From: Christiangramia bathymodioli
GTDB taxonomy: Bacteria > Bacteroidota > Bacteroidia > Flavobacteriales > Flavobacteriaceae
DNA length: 64,000 nt
Direction: 5' to 3'
Assembly: GCA_009735695.1 (NCBI GenBank)
Contig: SRSL01000001.1
Location: 48 to 64,047, forward strand
Positions 35,135-44,036 of this stretch are shown here, one piece after another. The notes under the pieces were generated by a model. It did not search any database. It was not told where the DNA came from and worked only from the letters and a program-made list of their open reading frames with translations. Every line of letters begins with the position of its first letter. The stretch's first letter is position 1. Position numbers and translations under genes: made by a program.

Positions 35135-36672
35135 TGCTCAATAACTTTAGCCTGTAATCTCTCGGATAATTCCTCACTTTTTTTCCATCTCTTTTGCATA
35201 AGCCGGTAATACTTAATTGGATTTTTGGTCTGCTGCTTTATGAAGAATTTCAAAAATAAAGATATCTTATAACCCCTTATCATTTCCGGACTATAATGCT
35301 TCCTGATTAGATACATCATGGTAGGAGAAGGCTTCGGTTCAACCCCCTTATCCTCCCACTTGTTCACCCCTGTCGACCTGAAACCTCCTCGTTCGGCCTT
35401 CAAATGGGTGAAAATCAAATCTGGATGATAGATGATATCGCAACCTTTAGCCCTTAATTGAAGACCAAAATCCAGGTCTTCGCCAAAACCATATTCCAGT
35501 ACCTCATCAAACTTGCATTCCCTGGCAATGCTGGACCTGATTATGGAAGTCCCCGAGCCAAAAGCGCCCCATTGTTTGATCTTCCTAAAAATTGGTTCTT
35601 CTCCGGGCTGTAAACAGGCGAGATTCAGCGCATCTACTTTGAGTCTTTGCAATTCGACCATAGATCTTTCCAAGATGGTATCTGGAAGTCTAATATCATC
35701 GTCAGCAAGAAATACCCATTTTGAACTGACCTCTTTTAAAGCTAGGTTACGTGCATTACAGGCCCCGGTTTGATGTGTGAATGTATGGATGATCTCAAAT
35801 GGCCATTCATCCTTTATAAAATCGAGCTCGGTATTTGAGTTCCTGTCTGCATTTTGCTCAATGATGATAACTTTTGTTGGTAGCATGCTCTGCTGTTTTA
35901 GGTCCTTGAGCACCTGGAATACATGTTGGGGCCTGCCCAGCGTTGGAATGACAATATCTATATGTTCTTCACTTAAGTCTGCAGACTTCTCCAATTCGAT
36001 TGGCCCCAGGTCTATATGAGCCTTGAAATAACCAGCTGTTGTCAAGCCTGAGATCAATTCTTTTAAAGGAAACTCATTTTTATACTTCTTTAAACAATGA
36101 GCCAGGACCCATACCCATTCTCCTTTATAATGCTGAGAGACAAATGAGATCAACTCAGCACTACTAGCCTGGAATTCCAGTTTATTACTATTTCTTTGAT
36201 TAACCAGGCCAGGATCTGAATAACAGAAAAGGGAATTCTGCTGTCCCAGTTTCGCGATCGAATTGATCAGGTAACCAAAACTTTTTATATTCTTAAATAA
36301 GGACCTGAACTTTAAAGCCGTTTCACCATACATACCACCTGCATCCGTACTCATTAGCCAGGTAGGATATTTTACATCTCGTTTAGGATTAACAAATGGC
36401 AATTGATCTACATAACCAATATCCTCAGAAAAAAAACGTGTTTTAATTGGGTAAGAAGCCATCATATTGTCGTGCCTGAAAAGCTGCTTGAAATATTCTT
36501 CAGCCAGAGATCCACAATATTGTTTTTCCGCCCATACAAGGATCTCTTTTGGGTAAGCCAGCGCCAGTTCCCAGAAAGCATCAACAATATTCATGCTTTT
36601 CAGAAACAAGGCTTCATCATCTCGAAAGGCTTTTTCGAGTGTCTTAGCTTCATTGTGGATCAAATAGATCAT
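35131..36672 (-). CDS. Glycosyltransferase family 2 with a large unknown N-terminal domain
   Basis: The C-terminal half (about 233-450) is a clear GT2 domain: HIDIVIPTLGRPQHVFQVLKDL, WVFLADDDIRLPDTI (DDD metal site) and LEYGFGEDLDFGLQLRAKG. The first 230 residues (for example FWELALAYPKEILVWAEKQYCG, LPFVNPKRDVKYPTWLMSTDAG) resemble no family I recognise; they may bind the acceptor or be a second, decayed catalytic domain. The protein is 513 residues. A promoter-like site lies just upstream (36690-36697), so transcription may restart here. Confidence 0.82.
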   Translation of the reverse strand: MIYLIHNEAKTLEKAFRDDEALFLKSMNIVDAFWELALAYPKEILVWAEKQYCGSLAEEYFKQLFRHDNMMASYPIKTRFFSEDIGYVDQLPFVNPKRDVKYPTWLMSTDAGGMYGETALKFRSLFKNIKSFGYLINSIAKLGQQNSLFCYSDPGLVNQRNSNKLEFQASSAELISFVSQHYKGEWVWVLAHCLKKYKNEFPLKELISGLTTAGYFKAHIDLGPIELEKSADLSEEHIDIVIPTLGRPQHVFQVLKDLKQQSMLPTKVIIIEQNADRNSNTELDFIKDEWPFEIIHTFTHQTGACNARNLALKEVSSKWVFLADDDIRLPDTILERSMVELQRLKVDALNLACLQPGEEPIFRKIKQWGAFGSGTSIIRSSIARECKFDEVLEYGFGEDLDFGLQLRAKGCDIIYHPDLIFTHLKAERGGFRSTGVNKWEDKGVEPKPSPTMMYLIRKHYSPEMIRGYKISLFLKFFIKQQTKNPIKYYRLMQKRWKKSEELSERLQAKVIEQ

Positions 36673-36689
36673 CTGGGACCGAATTTTGT

Positions 36690-36697
36690 CAAATCTA
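36690..36697 (-). promoter_or_regulatory. Internal promoter -7 element within the glycan locus
   Basis: TAGATTTG on the minus strand, 17 bases before the ATG of the 35131-36672 gene, in one of the few gaps (72 bases) of this locus. No clear -33 element. Confidence 0.4.
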
Positions 36698-36744
36698 AGT
36701 TTTTATCCTGATCTAACTAATTTAAAGAGCCAGAACACTGTTGG

Positions 36745-37890
36745 TTAAATCTGATTTTTAATCAGTTTATGATAGAATTTCATATTTTGTTCAGCTACAA
36801 CAGAACTGGAAAATCTTTCTAACACCCGTTCCCTGGCTGCCTGCCCCATTTGTTTTGAAAGCTCCCTATCTTCCAGTAATTTAAGGATTCTGTTCGCATA
36901 TATTTGATGGTCCAGAGGATCTACCATATAACCAGTTTTTCCATCTACCATCACTTCCGGAGCCCAGCCTATATTCGAAGTAACCAGGGCCTTTTCCATG
37001 GCCATCGCTTCGATCCAGGTCATTGGAAGTGCTTCGGCAAAACTGGGTAAGGCTACAACACTGGCCTTCCCTATTTCTTCTTTAACCTCTGCATAATCAA
37101 GGACTCCCAAATATTCAAATCGTTTTGCAGCCTGGTTCGTCAGTCTTTGTCTGAACAATTTGAGGGTGGATATATGCTCGAGTATATCAATAACATCCCT
37201 GCCCGCCAAAGTGAGCCATGCCTCTGGATTTCTCTCAATTACTATGTTAAAAATTTTTGCGAGTTCGAGAATACCCTTTTTCCGAATGATAGTACCAAAA
37301 TAAAGGATCCTAACCGGGTTTGGCTTAAAACTGGATGGTGAAAAACTCTCGATCCTTATGCTGTTAGGAATTATCGAATAACTCCTTTCAAGGTCAAAGA
37401 CCTCCATGGTTTTCCTGCCTGTAAAATCACTAACGGAAATTATGACATCTGCTTTTTTAAGTGCGCTTCTTTCGAAAAGGTAATTTTTATATTTTTGGAT
37501 CCTGCCTTCGAGGTGACAAAAATATCCATCTGTACCATGCAATCGGATAATATGAGTAACTTTTAACTTTGTAAAAGCTGTAATCCCCGTCCAGTCAGGG
37601 GTTTCCAGAATATCAATTTTTTCTCTTTGTATGATTCGATTAATTAGCTTTTCAAGATATTTTCTGTAAAAATACCAGCCTCCAAACGGATATTTTCGTT
37701 GTTCGATCAAATAGAACTGAATGCCTTTTTCTTCAAAAGCCTGTTCTTTTTGCTGCCCATAAATTAGAACACTAACCTCTACCCCCTTCTCTTTAAGAGC
37801 TTCCGCAATATTCTTGATACTCGTTCCAAGTCCTCCGGAGGGAGTACTTAGTTTGTGAGGATATTCAGGGGTTAAAAAGGCAATATGCAT
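36745..37890 (-). CDS. Glycosyltransferase family 4
   Basis: A 381-residue GT-B enzyme with the usual layout: MHIAFLTPEYPHKLSTPSGG (glycine loop), IIRLHGTDGYFCH, IPNSIRIESFSPSSFKPNPVRILYFG at the domain junction, and ALPMTWIEAMAMEKALVTSNIGWAPE as the E-x7-E donor motif. It sits between the SGNH gene (three bases upstream) and a GT2 gene. Substrate unknown. Confidence 0.92.
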   Translation of the reverse strand: MHIAFLTPEYPHKLSTPSGGLGTSIKNIAEALKEKGVEVSVLIYGQQKEQAFEEKGIQFYLIEQRKYPFGGWYFYRKYLEKLINRIIQREKIDILETPDWTGITAFTKLKVTHIIRLHGTDGYFCHLEGRIQKYKNYLFERSALKKADVIISVSDFTGRKTMEVFDLERSYSIIPNSIRIESFSPSSFKPNPVRILYFGTIIRKKGILELAKIFNIVIERNPEAWLTLAGRDVIDILEHISTLKLFRQRLTNQAAKRFEYLGVLDYAEVKEEIGKASVVALPSFAEALPMTWIEAMAMEKALVTSNIGWAPEVMVDGKTGYMVDPLDHQIYANRILKLLEDRELSKQMGQAARERVLERFSSSVVAEQNMKFYHKLIKNQI

Positions 37891-37893
37891 TAA

Positions 37894-38763
37894 TTAAAAA
37901 TTATAATCTTCAACAATCTTTTTAGTAAATGCCTTTGCTCCCTTTTCATTTAAATGACCACAATCAAAAAAATATTCAGGTTTATCATCAAATAATTTAG
38001 CGTAATTCTGATAATTCTTGACCTTTCCATTTAACAAATTAATACTTTCCCTATTATTCGTGGCCTTACAATAGGGGGCCGTAAAAAAATAAAGCTTTTT
38101 ATCTTTAAATAATTTTTCCAAAGCAATCACTTTGGAATTTTCTGCGATTAATTTTTTTGGAAATTTACCTTTGACATTAAGACCTGAGCCTGATAAAGGA
38201 TTAAAACCAATTTCTATATTTCGACCATCAGTCGTTTGAAAGATTATGCCGATTAATTCTCTTAAACCTAGTACTTTTTCATTTCGCAAATATTTATAAA
38301 ACGGAATATTCTTATAAAAATAATAATCTTCCATCTCTGAATAAGCTTTATCAGCGTAAGAATCATTAAGATACGGTGCTAAATTTGCGATAAAATAAGG
38401 ACTAAAACCTTCGAAATTATAACTGTAGTCTAACTGAACAAAAATAGTATCAAATGTTACCCCATTAATTTTGTTTATCTCGGCCAACATTAAGATATCC
38501 GCCATATTCGCACCAGAAAACCCATTATTTAAACATGTTTTACCTGTTACTTTTTCAATTAATTTACAATCTATATGTCTTTCAATTCTAGAGGAACCAT
38601 AAAAGCCAACAGCGAAATGTTTATTTTTCAGTTTTAGTTGATTCTGAACTTTGTTTCTTGCTGATCCTTCTCTATAAATCTTAGTATATATCCAATCAAG
38701 AGATAACATTAATATAAATGTTGATAGAATAATATAAAAACAGTAGGCTAAAAAATTCTTCAT
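37894..38763 (-). CDS. SGNH-hydrolase-like membrane-anchored protein
   Basis: A 289-residue protein with an N-terminal signal-anchor helix (FLAYCFYIILSTFILMLSL) and a periplasmic SGNH/GDSL-like domain: block I GSSR (the Ser of GFYGSSRIERH), a central NNGFSGANMAD, and the terminal FDCGHLNEKGAKAFTKKI with the Asp-x-x-His pair. Such proteins (AlgJ/AlgX- or PatB-like) finish acyl transfer begun by an MBOAT partner, which here is the next gene upstream, overlapping by one base. A role in O-acetylation of the glycan is therefore inferred. Confidence 0.72.
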   Translation of the reverse strand: MKNFLAYCFYIILSTFILMLSLDWIYTKIYREGSARNKVQNQLKLKNKHFAVGFYGSSRIERHIDCKLIEKVTGKTCLNNGFSGANMADILMLAEINKINGVTFDTIFVQLDYSYNFEGFSPYFIANLAPYLNDSYADKAYSEMEDYYFYKNIPFYKYLRNEKVLGLRELIGIIFQTTDGRNIEIGFNPLSGSGLNVKGKFPKKLIAENSKVIALEKLFKDKKLYFFTAPYCKATNNRESINLLNGKVKNYQNYAKLFDDKPEYFFDCGHLNEKGAKAFTKKIVEDYNF

Positions 38764-40177
38764 TAGAACTGAAAATAAATGAATTCCTTATAATCAAAAA
38801 ATTTTCCAAGCAATAAAATACTTAGGATTACTACTATAACTTTTAAATATTTTATTCGACCAAAAAAGGGATGTTCATTAAAACGGCTGAACCATTCTAA
38901 CAGAACAAAGAAACCGATGACTGGGACAAACTCAATATTATATCTTTCGATATCTAAATATTTTACAGAGAAATCGCCATTGTTAAGAATTCTTTTTAAA
39001 TAGGATAAGGCAATAGTAATATTCTCAGCCCTAAAGAAAACCCAAGTCAGACACGTAACCAAAAAAGTAAAACTGATTTTTAAAAGATCTTTGACACCAG
39101 GATATACATTCTTTATTTTATAATTTTTTCCTCTTAGAAAAATAGGTGTAAATAGTACGGCGTGGATTCCGCCCCACATTAAAAAAGTCCAGTTTGCACC
39201 ATGCCAGAAACCACTGACCATAAATACAATAAATATATTCCTAATTGTAAATAATAAAGAAGACTTGGATCCTCCTAAGGGAACATAAATATAATCTCTA
39301 AACCATGTTGAAAGAGAGATATGCCATCTCCTCCAGAATTCAGAAATATTCCTGGAGAAGTAAGGATAATTAAAATTCTGCATTAGTTGAAATCCAAACA
39401 ACCTTCCAGTACCGATAGCAATATCACTATAACCTGAGAAATCTCCATAAATCTGAAACGCAAAATAAAATGCTCCTAAAAAAAGACTTAAGCTATTTTG
39501 CTCTTCATAATTCGCGAAAATTGTATCCACATATACTGCACAATTATCAGCGATCACTACCTTTTTAAACAGCCCCCATAAAATCAGATTAATCCCAGAT
39601 ATGGCAAGCTGATCATCAAATTTTTTCCTTTGTGAAAACTGAGGTAATAGATTGGATGCCCTCTCTATAGGACCCGCAACTAATTGTGGAAAGAATGCCA
39701 CAAACGTAGCAAACTGCAAAAAGTTTTTTGTAGCTGAAATTCTTTTCTTCCATATATCTATGGTATAGCTAAGTGTTTGAAATGTATAGAATGAAATTCC
39801 AACAGGTAAAAGAATCTGAAGACTAAAAAAGTTCACATGAAGGCCTATAGATTCCGAGAGAGTTTGAAAATTTTCAATAAAAAAATTATAGTATTTAAAT
39901 GTAAGCAGTATTCCTAAATTAAAAATTAGGCTAAAAGATAACAGCAAATTGCGCTTTGAACTATTTTCTTCCCGTTCCAGTTCTAATCCTACCAAATAAT
40001 CAAAAACAGTACTTAAAAAGATAAGGAGAAGAAACCTGTAATCCCACCAACCATAAAATATATAACTTGATATAAAAAGTAAAACAATCTGAAGGCGATG
40101 TGAAAATTTGAATATGAACCAATAGCAGAAAAAACAATCGGTAAAAAAACAAAGTATGTTATAGAATTGAAGAGCAT
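38763..40177 (-). pseudogene. MBOAT O-acyltransferase (AlgI-like), frameshifted near its N-terminus
   Basis: Membrane-bound acyltransferase that moves acyl groups across the membrane for glycan O-acetylation. The C-terminal 410 residues are intact (38763-39995), with FWRRWHISLSTWFRDYIYVPLGG and VSGFWHGANWTFLMWGG holding the two catalytic-region histidines. The N-terminus is present upstream but in another frame: ATG at 40177 gives MLFNSITYFVFLPIV, and after a run of six T (40129-40134 on the plus strand as A6) the family sequence continues only if one T is added (FFCYWFIFKFSHRLQ ... YIFYGWWDYRFLLL). Corrected length is 471 residues, normal for AlgI. It is either a true or phase-variable frameshift, or a sequencing error. 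Confidence 0.82.
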
Positions 40178-40218
40178 TTATTAAAATGATAATACAATAT
40201 TGAAGATCCTATTTTATG

Positions 40219-41595
40219 CTATAAATTACGGATTGTAAGGCTAATATTTTCAGAAGGTTTTACATTACAATCATTAATTATTTTAAACCATTTTTCGGCA
40301 TTCTGAATTTTCTTTCTGTTTTCTTTTTTAATACACTTTTCAATTATTGGCAAAATATCTTCTTTTTTATTAGCCCAAAAAACAGGTGCTTGATCTGGAA
40401 TAGATCTGAAATGCACATATTCATAAACTTCACATATATCCTTTTTAATAATGGTAATTTCAGGTTTGTATTTAATATAAGTACAGTATTTATCCCTTGC
40501 GGTAAAATCAAATATCATTGATGAACCAACATTTATTACCATAAAACTATGTTCTACGATATTAGTCTGAAGAATCATGTCATCTCGGGTTGGCAATATC
40601 TGGTCCCAACTACCTTTGTCCATGATCCATTGTGGATGGATCTTTTTTATCACATCCCCATATTCCCTGATAATCCCGTCATACCTGGATGAAAAATCAA
40701 CAGGGCATCTCCTGAAGATCACTCCTAAGTGCTCACCTCTATTATTTAGCTTTCTTACCGCTTCAGCCACATCCCTCAAAAAAACCTCATCATGCGGGGA
40801 GGTAGTTATATCGTCACCCGAAAAACAGAGATATTTTCGGTCTGGGTCTAGATCATATTTCTGGTAAAATTCTTCCCTGGAAATTAAGACATCTTCCTTA
40901 TAATGAATTTCAAATTGAGGGCTTCCGGTTATTTTTACCTGGGAATCCTGGATATAAGGATAATAGGTTAGTAATTCCTTTTTCATATGATCACTCCAGA
41001 CAAAATAATAGTCCGTATCGATCACCTTGGTCGCTTTTGGAAGATTATCCCATGAAAAAATAAAACAGGCAGTTGGAATATTGAGGTCGGCTGCAGCTAC
41101 TACAGGGGCTATGGCATTTACAGGACGCTGATTTGCACAAAAAACCAGGTCAGGTTTTTCGGTTTCCAGCACCTCCTTACACCTTTTATAATATGCTGAA
41201 TTCCTTTCAGAAGATTTCATTCGTTTCCGAAGTGATTTCAGCCCCTCCTCACCGGAAAATGAAGATCTTAAACGATCCACGACTAGGTTCTTTATTTTGT
41301 TTTTCAATCCATTCCTGTTCGGCTCGAACCTGTATTTTTCATAGATGGGATCATTGAATTTTTCCTGGAAGTGATCCAGTTCGGCATTGATCTTGGCTCG
41401 TTTGTAAAGATCAGTAAGCGCTTTCGGCTTTGGGTTTAATTGGATCTCCTTTTCTCCTTCTGCTGAAATATCATAAGGTGTCGCATTCCAGTAGATCAAT
41501 TCTATCCCGGCCTTCCTGGCTTCTTTGGGAAAATCTGTAAATAGAAAATTTCTGAGGCTAACGCCATCGGGAATTATAACAAGGACTTTCTTCAA
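40219..41595 (-). CDS. GT-B-fold glycosyltransferase-like protein
   Basis: A soluble 458-residue protein beginning MKKVLVIIPDGVSLRNFLFTDF. It shows a two-Rossmann-domain layout: PDLVFCANQRPVNAIAPVVAA and PTACFIFSWDNLPKATKV in the N-terminal part, then KITGSPQFEIHYKED and KYLCFSGDDITTSPHDE at the opening of a second domain, and SFMVINVGSSMIFDFTARD as a donor-phosphate-like glycine/serine region. This is the look of UDP-glycosyltransferase or glycerophosphotransferase-type GT-B proteins of polysaccharide loci. It has its own promoter-like site. As NeuABC are just upstream, it is one candidate for the missing sialyl/nonulosonyl transferase; this is a guess from position. Confidence 0.65.
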   Translation of the reverse strand: MKKVLVIIPDGVSLRNFLFTDFPKEARKAGIELIYWNATPYDISAEGEKEIQLNPKPKALTDLYKRAKINAELDHFQEKFNDPIYEKYRFEPNRNGLKNKIKNLVVDRLRSSFSGEEGLKSLRKRMKSSERNSAYYKRCKEVLETEKPDLVFCANQRPVNAIAPVVAAADLNIPTACFIFSWDNLPKATKVIDTDYYFVWSDHMKKELLTYYPYIQDSQVKITGSPQFEIHYKEDVLISREEFYQKYDLDPDRKYLCFSGDDITTSPHDEVFLRDVAEAVRKLNNRGEHLGVIFRRCPVDFSSRYDGIIREYGDVIKKIHPQWIMDKGSWDQILPTRDDMILQTNIVEHSFMVINVGSSMIFDFTARDKYCTYIKYKPEITIIKKDICEVYEYVHFRSIPDQAPVFWANKKEDILPIIEKCIKKENRKKIQNAEKWFKIINDCNVKPSENISLTIRNL

Positions 41596-41618
41596 ATTGA
41601 TAGGTTGCTTGGTGTTTT

Positions 41619-41626
41619 CAAAGATA
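41619..41626 (-). promoter_or_regulatory. Internal promoter -7 element before the GT-B gene
   Basis: TATCTTTG on the minus strand, 23 bases upstream of the ATG at 41595 and within the 45-base gap after the asparagine-synthase gene. No clear -33 element. Confidence 0.4.
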
Positions 41627-41640
41627 GAAAACTGTACCGG

Positions 41641-43350
41641 TTATTGATAATGTTCGGCTATAAGAGATGTGTTGATCCATTGCCAGATAAAAAAACTGTT
41701 CTCCTTGCTTCCGGTTTTATAGTTTTTCCACTCCTGCCAGATTGAATCCCTTTCAAACCAATTCGAAAATTCAGAATCCAACAGGCGCTCTATTCTTAGC
41801 TCGGTAAAATCCTTTAACTCGCCTCCCAGCCATTCACGCTGGGGCGTCTGCAAGGCTCGCTTGGGAGCTTCTGCGATCTCGAATGGCACATATTCCTTTA
41901 CGATCTCTCGCAACAGGTATTTTTGAACACTCCCCTTGATCTTATAGTGATCGGGTAACCCAAAGGCGAATTCTACCAGCCTGTAATCCAGGAAGGGTTC
42001 TCTTAGTTCGGTTGAGTAAGCCATTGAGATACGGTCATTGAACCTCAGTGCCCTCGGCAGTTTGGTATAAAACAGGTCCCGGTATTGCAAATTCTGAATA
42101 TCTGAAGTAAATGGTTTCGGAAAAACAGGCTTTTCTGCTAAAACTTTAAAATCTTCATTTAGAATCTTGGGCCTGAAGGAAGAACTATTCTTGCTGCCCT
42201 GGACCACTGAATTGTCTGCCCTGCTATAATAATCATACCCGGCCCACTGTTCATCCATCCCCTGGCCGTCCAGTAATACTTTCACTCCTTCCCTGTTTGC
42301 ATTTTGAAAGATCTTTGAATAAGCCAGCGTGGGAACTCCACCAAAAGGTTCATCCTCGAATCTGCTTATGTGCATAGACAATTCAGGCACTTCCCGAGCA
42401 TCAAGCCTTACTTTGCAAAGCGGATTTCCGGTTTTTTCGATCATCATTTCCACCCAGGGCAATTCGTCATAGCTTTCATCTCCGGTATAAAAAGTATATG
42501 CCTTAATATTATGCGAGGGATGTAAGTGGTTAACCAGGGCCAGTAAAAGTGAACTATCCACTCCGCCGCTCAAATTAAAACCTACCTCAACATCGGCTCT
42601 GAAACGCAGTTTTATAGAATCTTCAAGCAGATCAAGATAGGCTTTCTTTATTCCCTTTTCAAAGTCTGGATAAGATTGACTTCTTACCCGTGTTTCAAAA
42701 TCATACCATTTCTGCACCTCCAGGTTGCCCTCACGATACCTTAGAAAATGGCCGGCTGGCAATTGAAAAATATCTGTGAAGAAAGTTTTTCGCGGACTTC
42801 CATAATTGCCATAGCAGAAATAATTGGCCCAGGTCTTTCCATCAGCTTTGGGTGCAACAAGCTTATGAAGTGCCTTGATCTCACTTGCGAATATGAAATG
42901 TTCTCCATTCTGATGATAAAAGAAAGGCTTGACTCCGAAACGATCCCGGGCCGAAAACAATTCCCTTTTATGAGCATCCCAGATCCCAAATGCGAACATC
43001 CCGTTCAATTTTTCCAGGCAGGCTTCCCCATAGAGCAGATATGCTGCCAGTAATACTTCAGTATCTGAACTGGTCCTGAAATCATACCGGTCTCCTATTT
43101 CTTCCTTAAGCTCCTTATAATTATAGATCTCCCCATTGAAAACCAGGTGAAATCTTCCCGAGGCATCTTCAAAAGGCTGATTGGCATCTGTTGAAAGATC
43201 GATAATGGCCAGGCGGTTATGACCTAAAATACAGCTATCATCCTTATAGGTTCGGGAAGCATCTGGACCTCGGTGCCGGATACTTGTCAGCATCTGCCTC
43301 ACCTCCGCCTCATGATAATTCTTTCCGATGATTCCGGCAATTCCGCACAT
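41641..43350 (-). CDS. asnB: Asparagine synthase (glutamine-hydrolysing)-like amidotransferase
   Basis: A 569-residue class II amidotransferase. N-terminal glutaminase domain: MCGIAGIIG with the nucleophile Cys2, RHRGPDASRTY, and FNGEIYNYKEL. Synthetase domain: PP-loop NLSGGVDSSLLLAL and EPFLDYRLVEF. In sugar loci such enzymes often amidate uronic or nonulosonic acids or make asparagine for a glycan decoration rather than serve general metabolism; which of the two applies here is not decidable. It lies three bases after neuA and is probably co-transcribed with neuB-neuC-neuA. Confidence 0.9.
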   Translation of the reverse strand: MCGIAGIIGKNYHEAEVRQMLTSIRHRGPDASRTYKDDSCILGHNRLAIIDLSTDANQPFEDASGRFHLVFNGEIYNYKELKEEIGDRYDFRTSSDTEVLLAAYLLYGEACLEKLNGMFAFGIWDAHKRELFSARDRFGVKPFFYHQNGEHFIFASEIKALHKLVAPKADGKTWANYFCYGNYGSPRKTFFTDIFQLPAGHFLRYREGNLEVQKWYDFETRVRSQSYPDFEKGIKKAYLDLLEDSIKLRFRADVEVGFNLSGGVDSSLLLALVNHLHPSHNIKAYTFYTGDESYDELPWVEMMIEKTGNPLCKVRLDAREVPELSMHISRFEDEPFGGVPTLAYSKIFQNANREGVKVLLDGQGMDEQWAGYDYYSRADNSVVQGSKNSSSFRPKILNEDFKVLAEKPVFPKPFTSDIQNLQYRDLFYTKLPRALRFNDRISMAYSTELREPFLDYRLVEFAFGLPDHYKIKGSVQKYLLREIVKEYVPFEIAEAPKRALQTPQREWLGGELKDFTELRIERLLDSEFSNWFERDSIWQEWKNYKTGSKENSFFIWQWINTSLIAEHYQ

Positions 43351-43352
43351 AA

Positions 43353-44036
43353 CTATCCTTTAAGCATATTTTCAGCCCTTTCCCAATCGGCTGGGGTATC
43401 GATGTTCACATATGGATCGCCGCTGGTATCAACGAATCCGATCTTTTCTCCTAGCAAGGAACCACTTAGGATGACCTCTCTCTTAGTCACATAAATCGCT
43501 CCATCCCTGTGATAAGCTTTGGGAAGCTCCTGCCGCCTAGTAATAGGGGTTTTCTCGCCTGTGGCGATCCTTAATGCTCCGTTTTTTTCCTCAAAAGCCC
43601 AGTGGGGATTATAATCAGCAGGAATCTCCCGAACACTGATCACAGAATCGAAATTCCCTTTTTCAAATGTTCGGATTGCTTCGTCTATCAGATTTTCGCG
43701 CCGGAATGGTGTGGTGGGCTGTAGCAGACAAACGGCGTCATAGATCTCTTCTTTGCGCTCGAAATATTCCAGAGCATGCCTGAGCACCTCAATACTTGGA
43801 GTATCATCTTTAGCAAGATCGGCCGGACGTTTAAATGGCACTTCCACGCCCTCCTGTTTTGCTATTTCCATAATGGCTTCATCATCTGAACTCAGCACCA
43901 TCTTATCAAACCTTACTGCCTTTTTTCCGGCTTCTATACTATAACTGATTAAAGCTTTCCCATTCAGGATTTTTATATTTTTTCCAGGTATCCCTTTACT
44001 TCCTCCTCTTGCGGTGATCAATCCAAGTATTTTCAT
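43353..44036 (-). CDS. neuA: CMP-sialic acid synthetase (acylneuraminate cytidylyltransferase)
   Basis: Activates a nonulosonic acid with CTP. The 227 residues open with the diagnostic LITARGGSKGIPGKNIKILNGK, followed by VLSSDDEAIMEIA, and LLQPTTPFRRENLIDEAI, and the metal site near the C-terminus, YVNIDTPADWERAE. It overlaps the neuC stop by one base. With NeuC and NeuB it completes a path from UDP-GlcNAc to CMP-Neu5Ac; since related enzymes serve legionaminic or pseudaminic acid, the exact sugar is not proven. Confidence 0.92.
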   Translation of the reverse strand: MKILGLITARGGSKGIPGKNIKILNGKALISYSIEAGKKAVRFDKMVLSSDDEAIMEIAKQEGVEVPFKRPADLAKDDTPSIEVLRHALEYFERKEEIYDAVCLLQPTTPFRRENLIDEAIRTFEKGNFDSVISVREIPADYNPHWAFEEKNGALRIATGEKTPITRRQELPKAYHRDGAIYVTKREVILSGSLLGEKIGFVDTSGDPYVNIDTPADWERAENMLKG

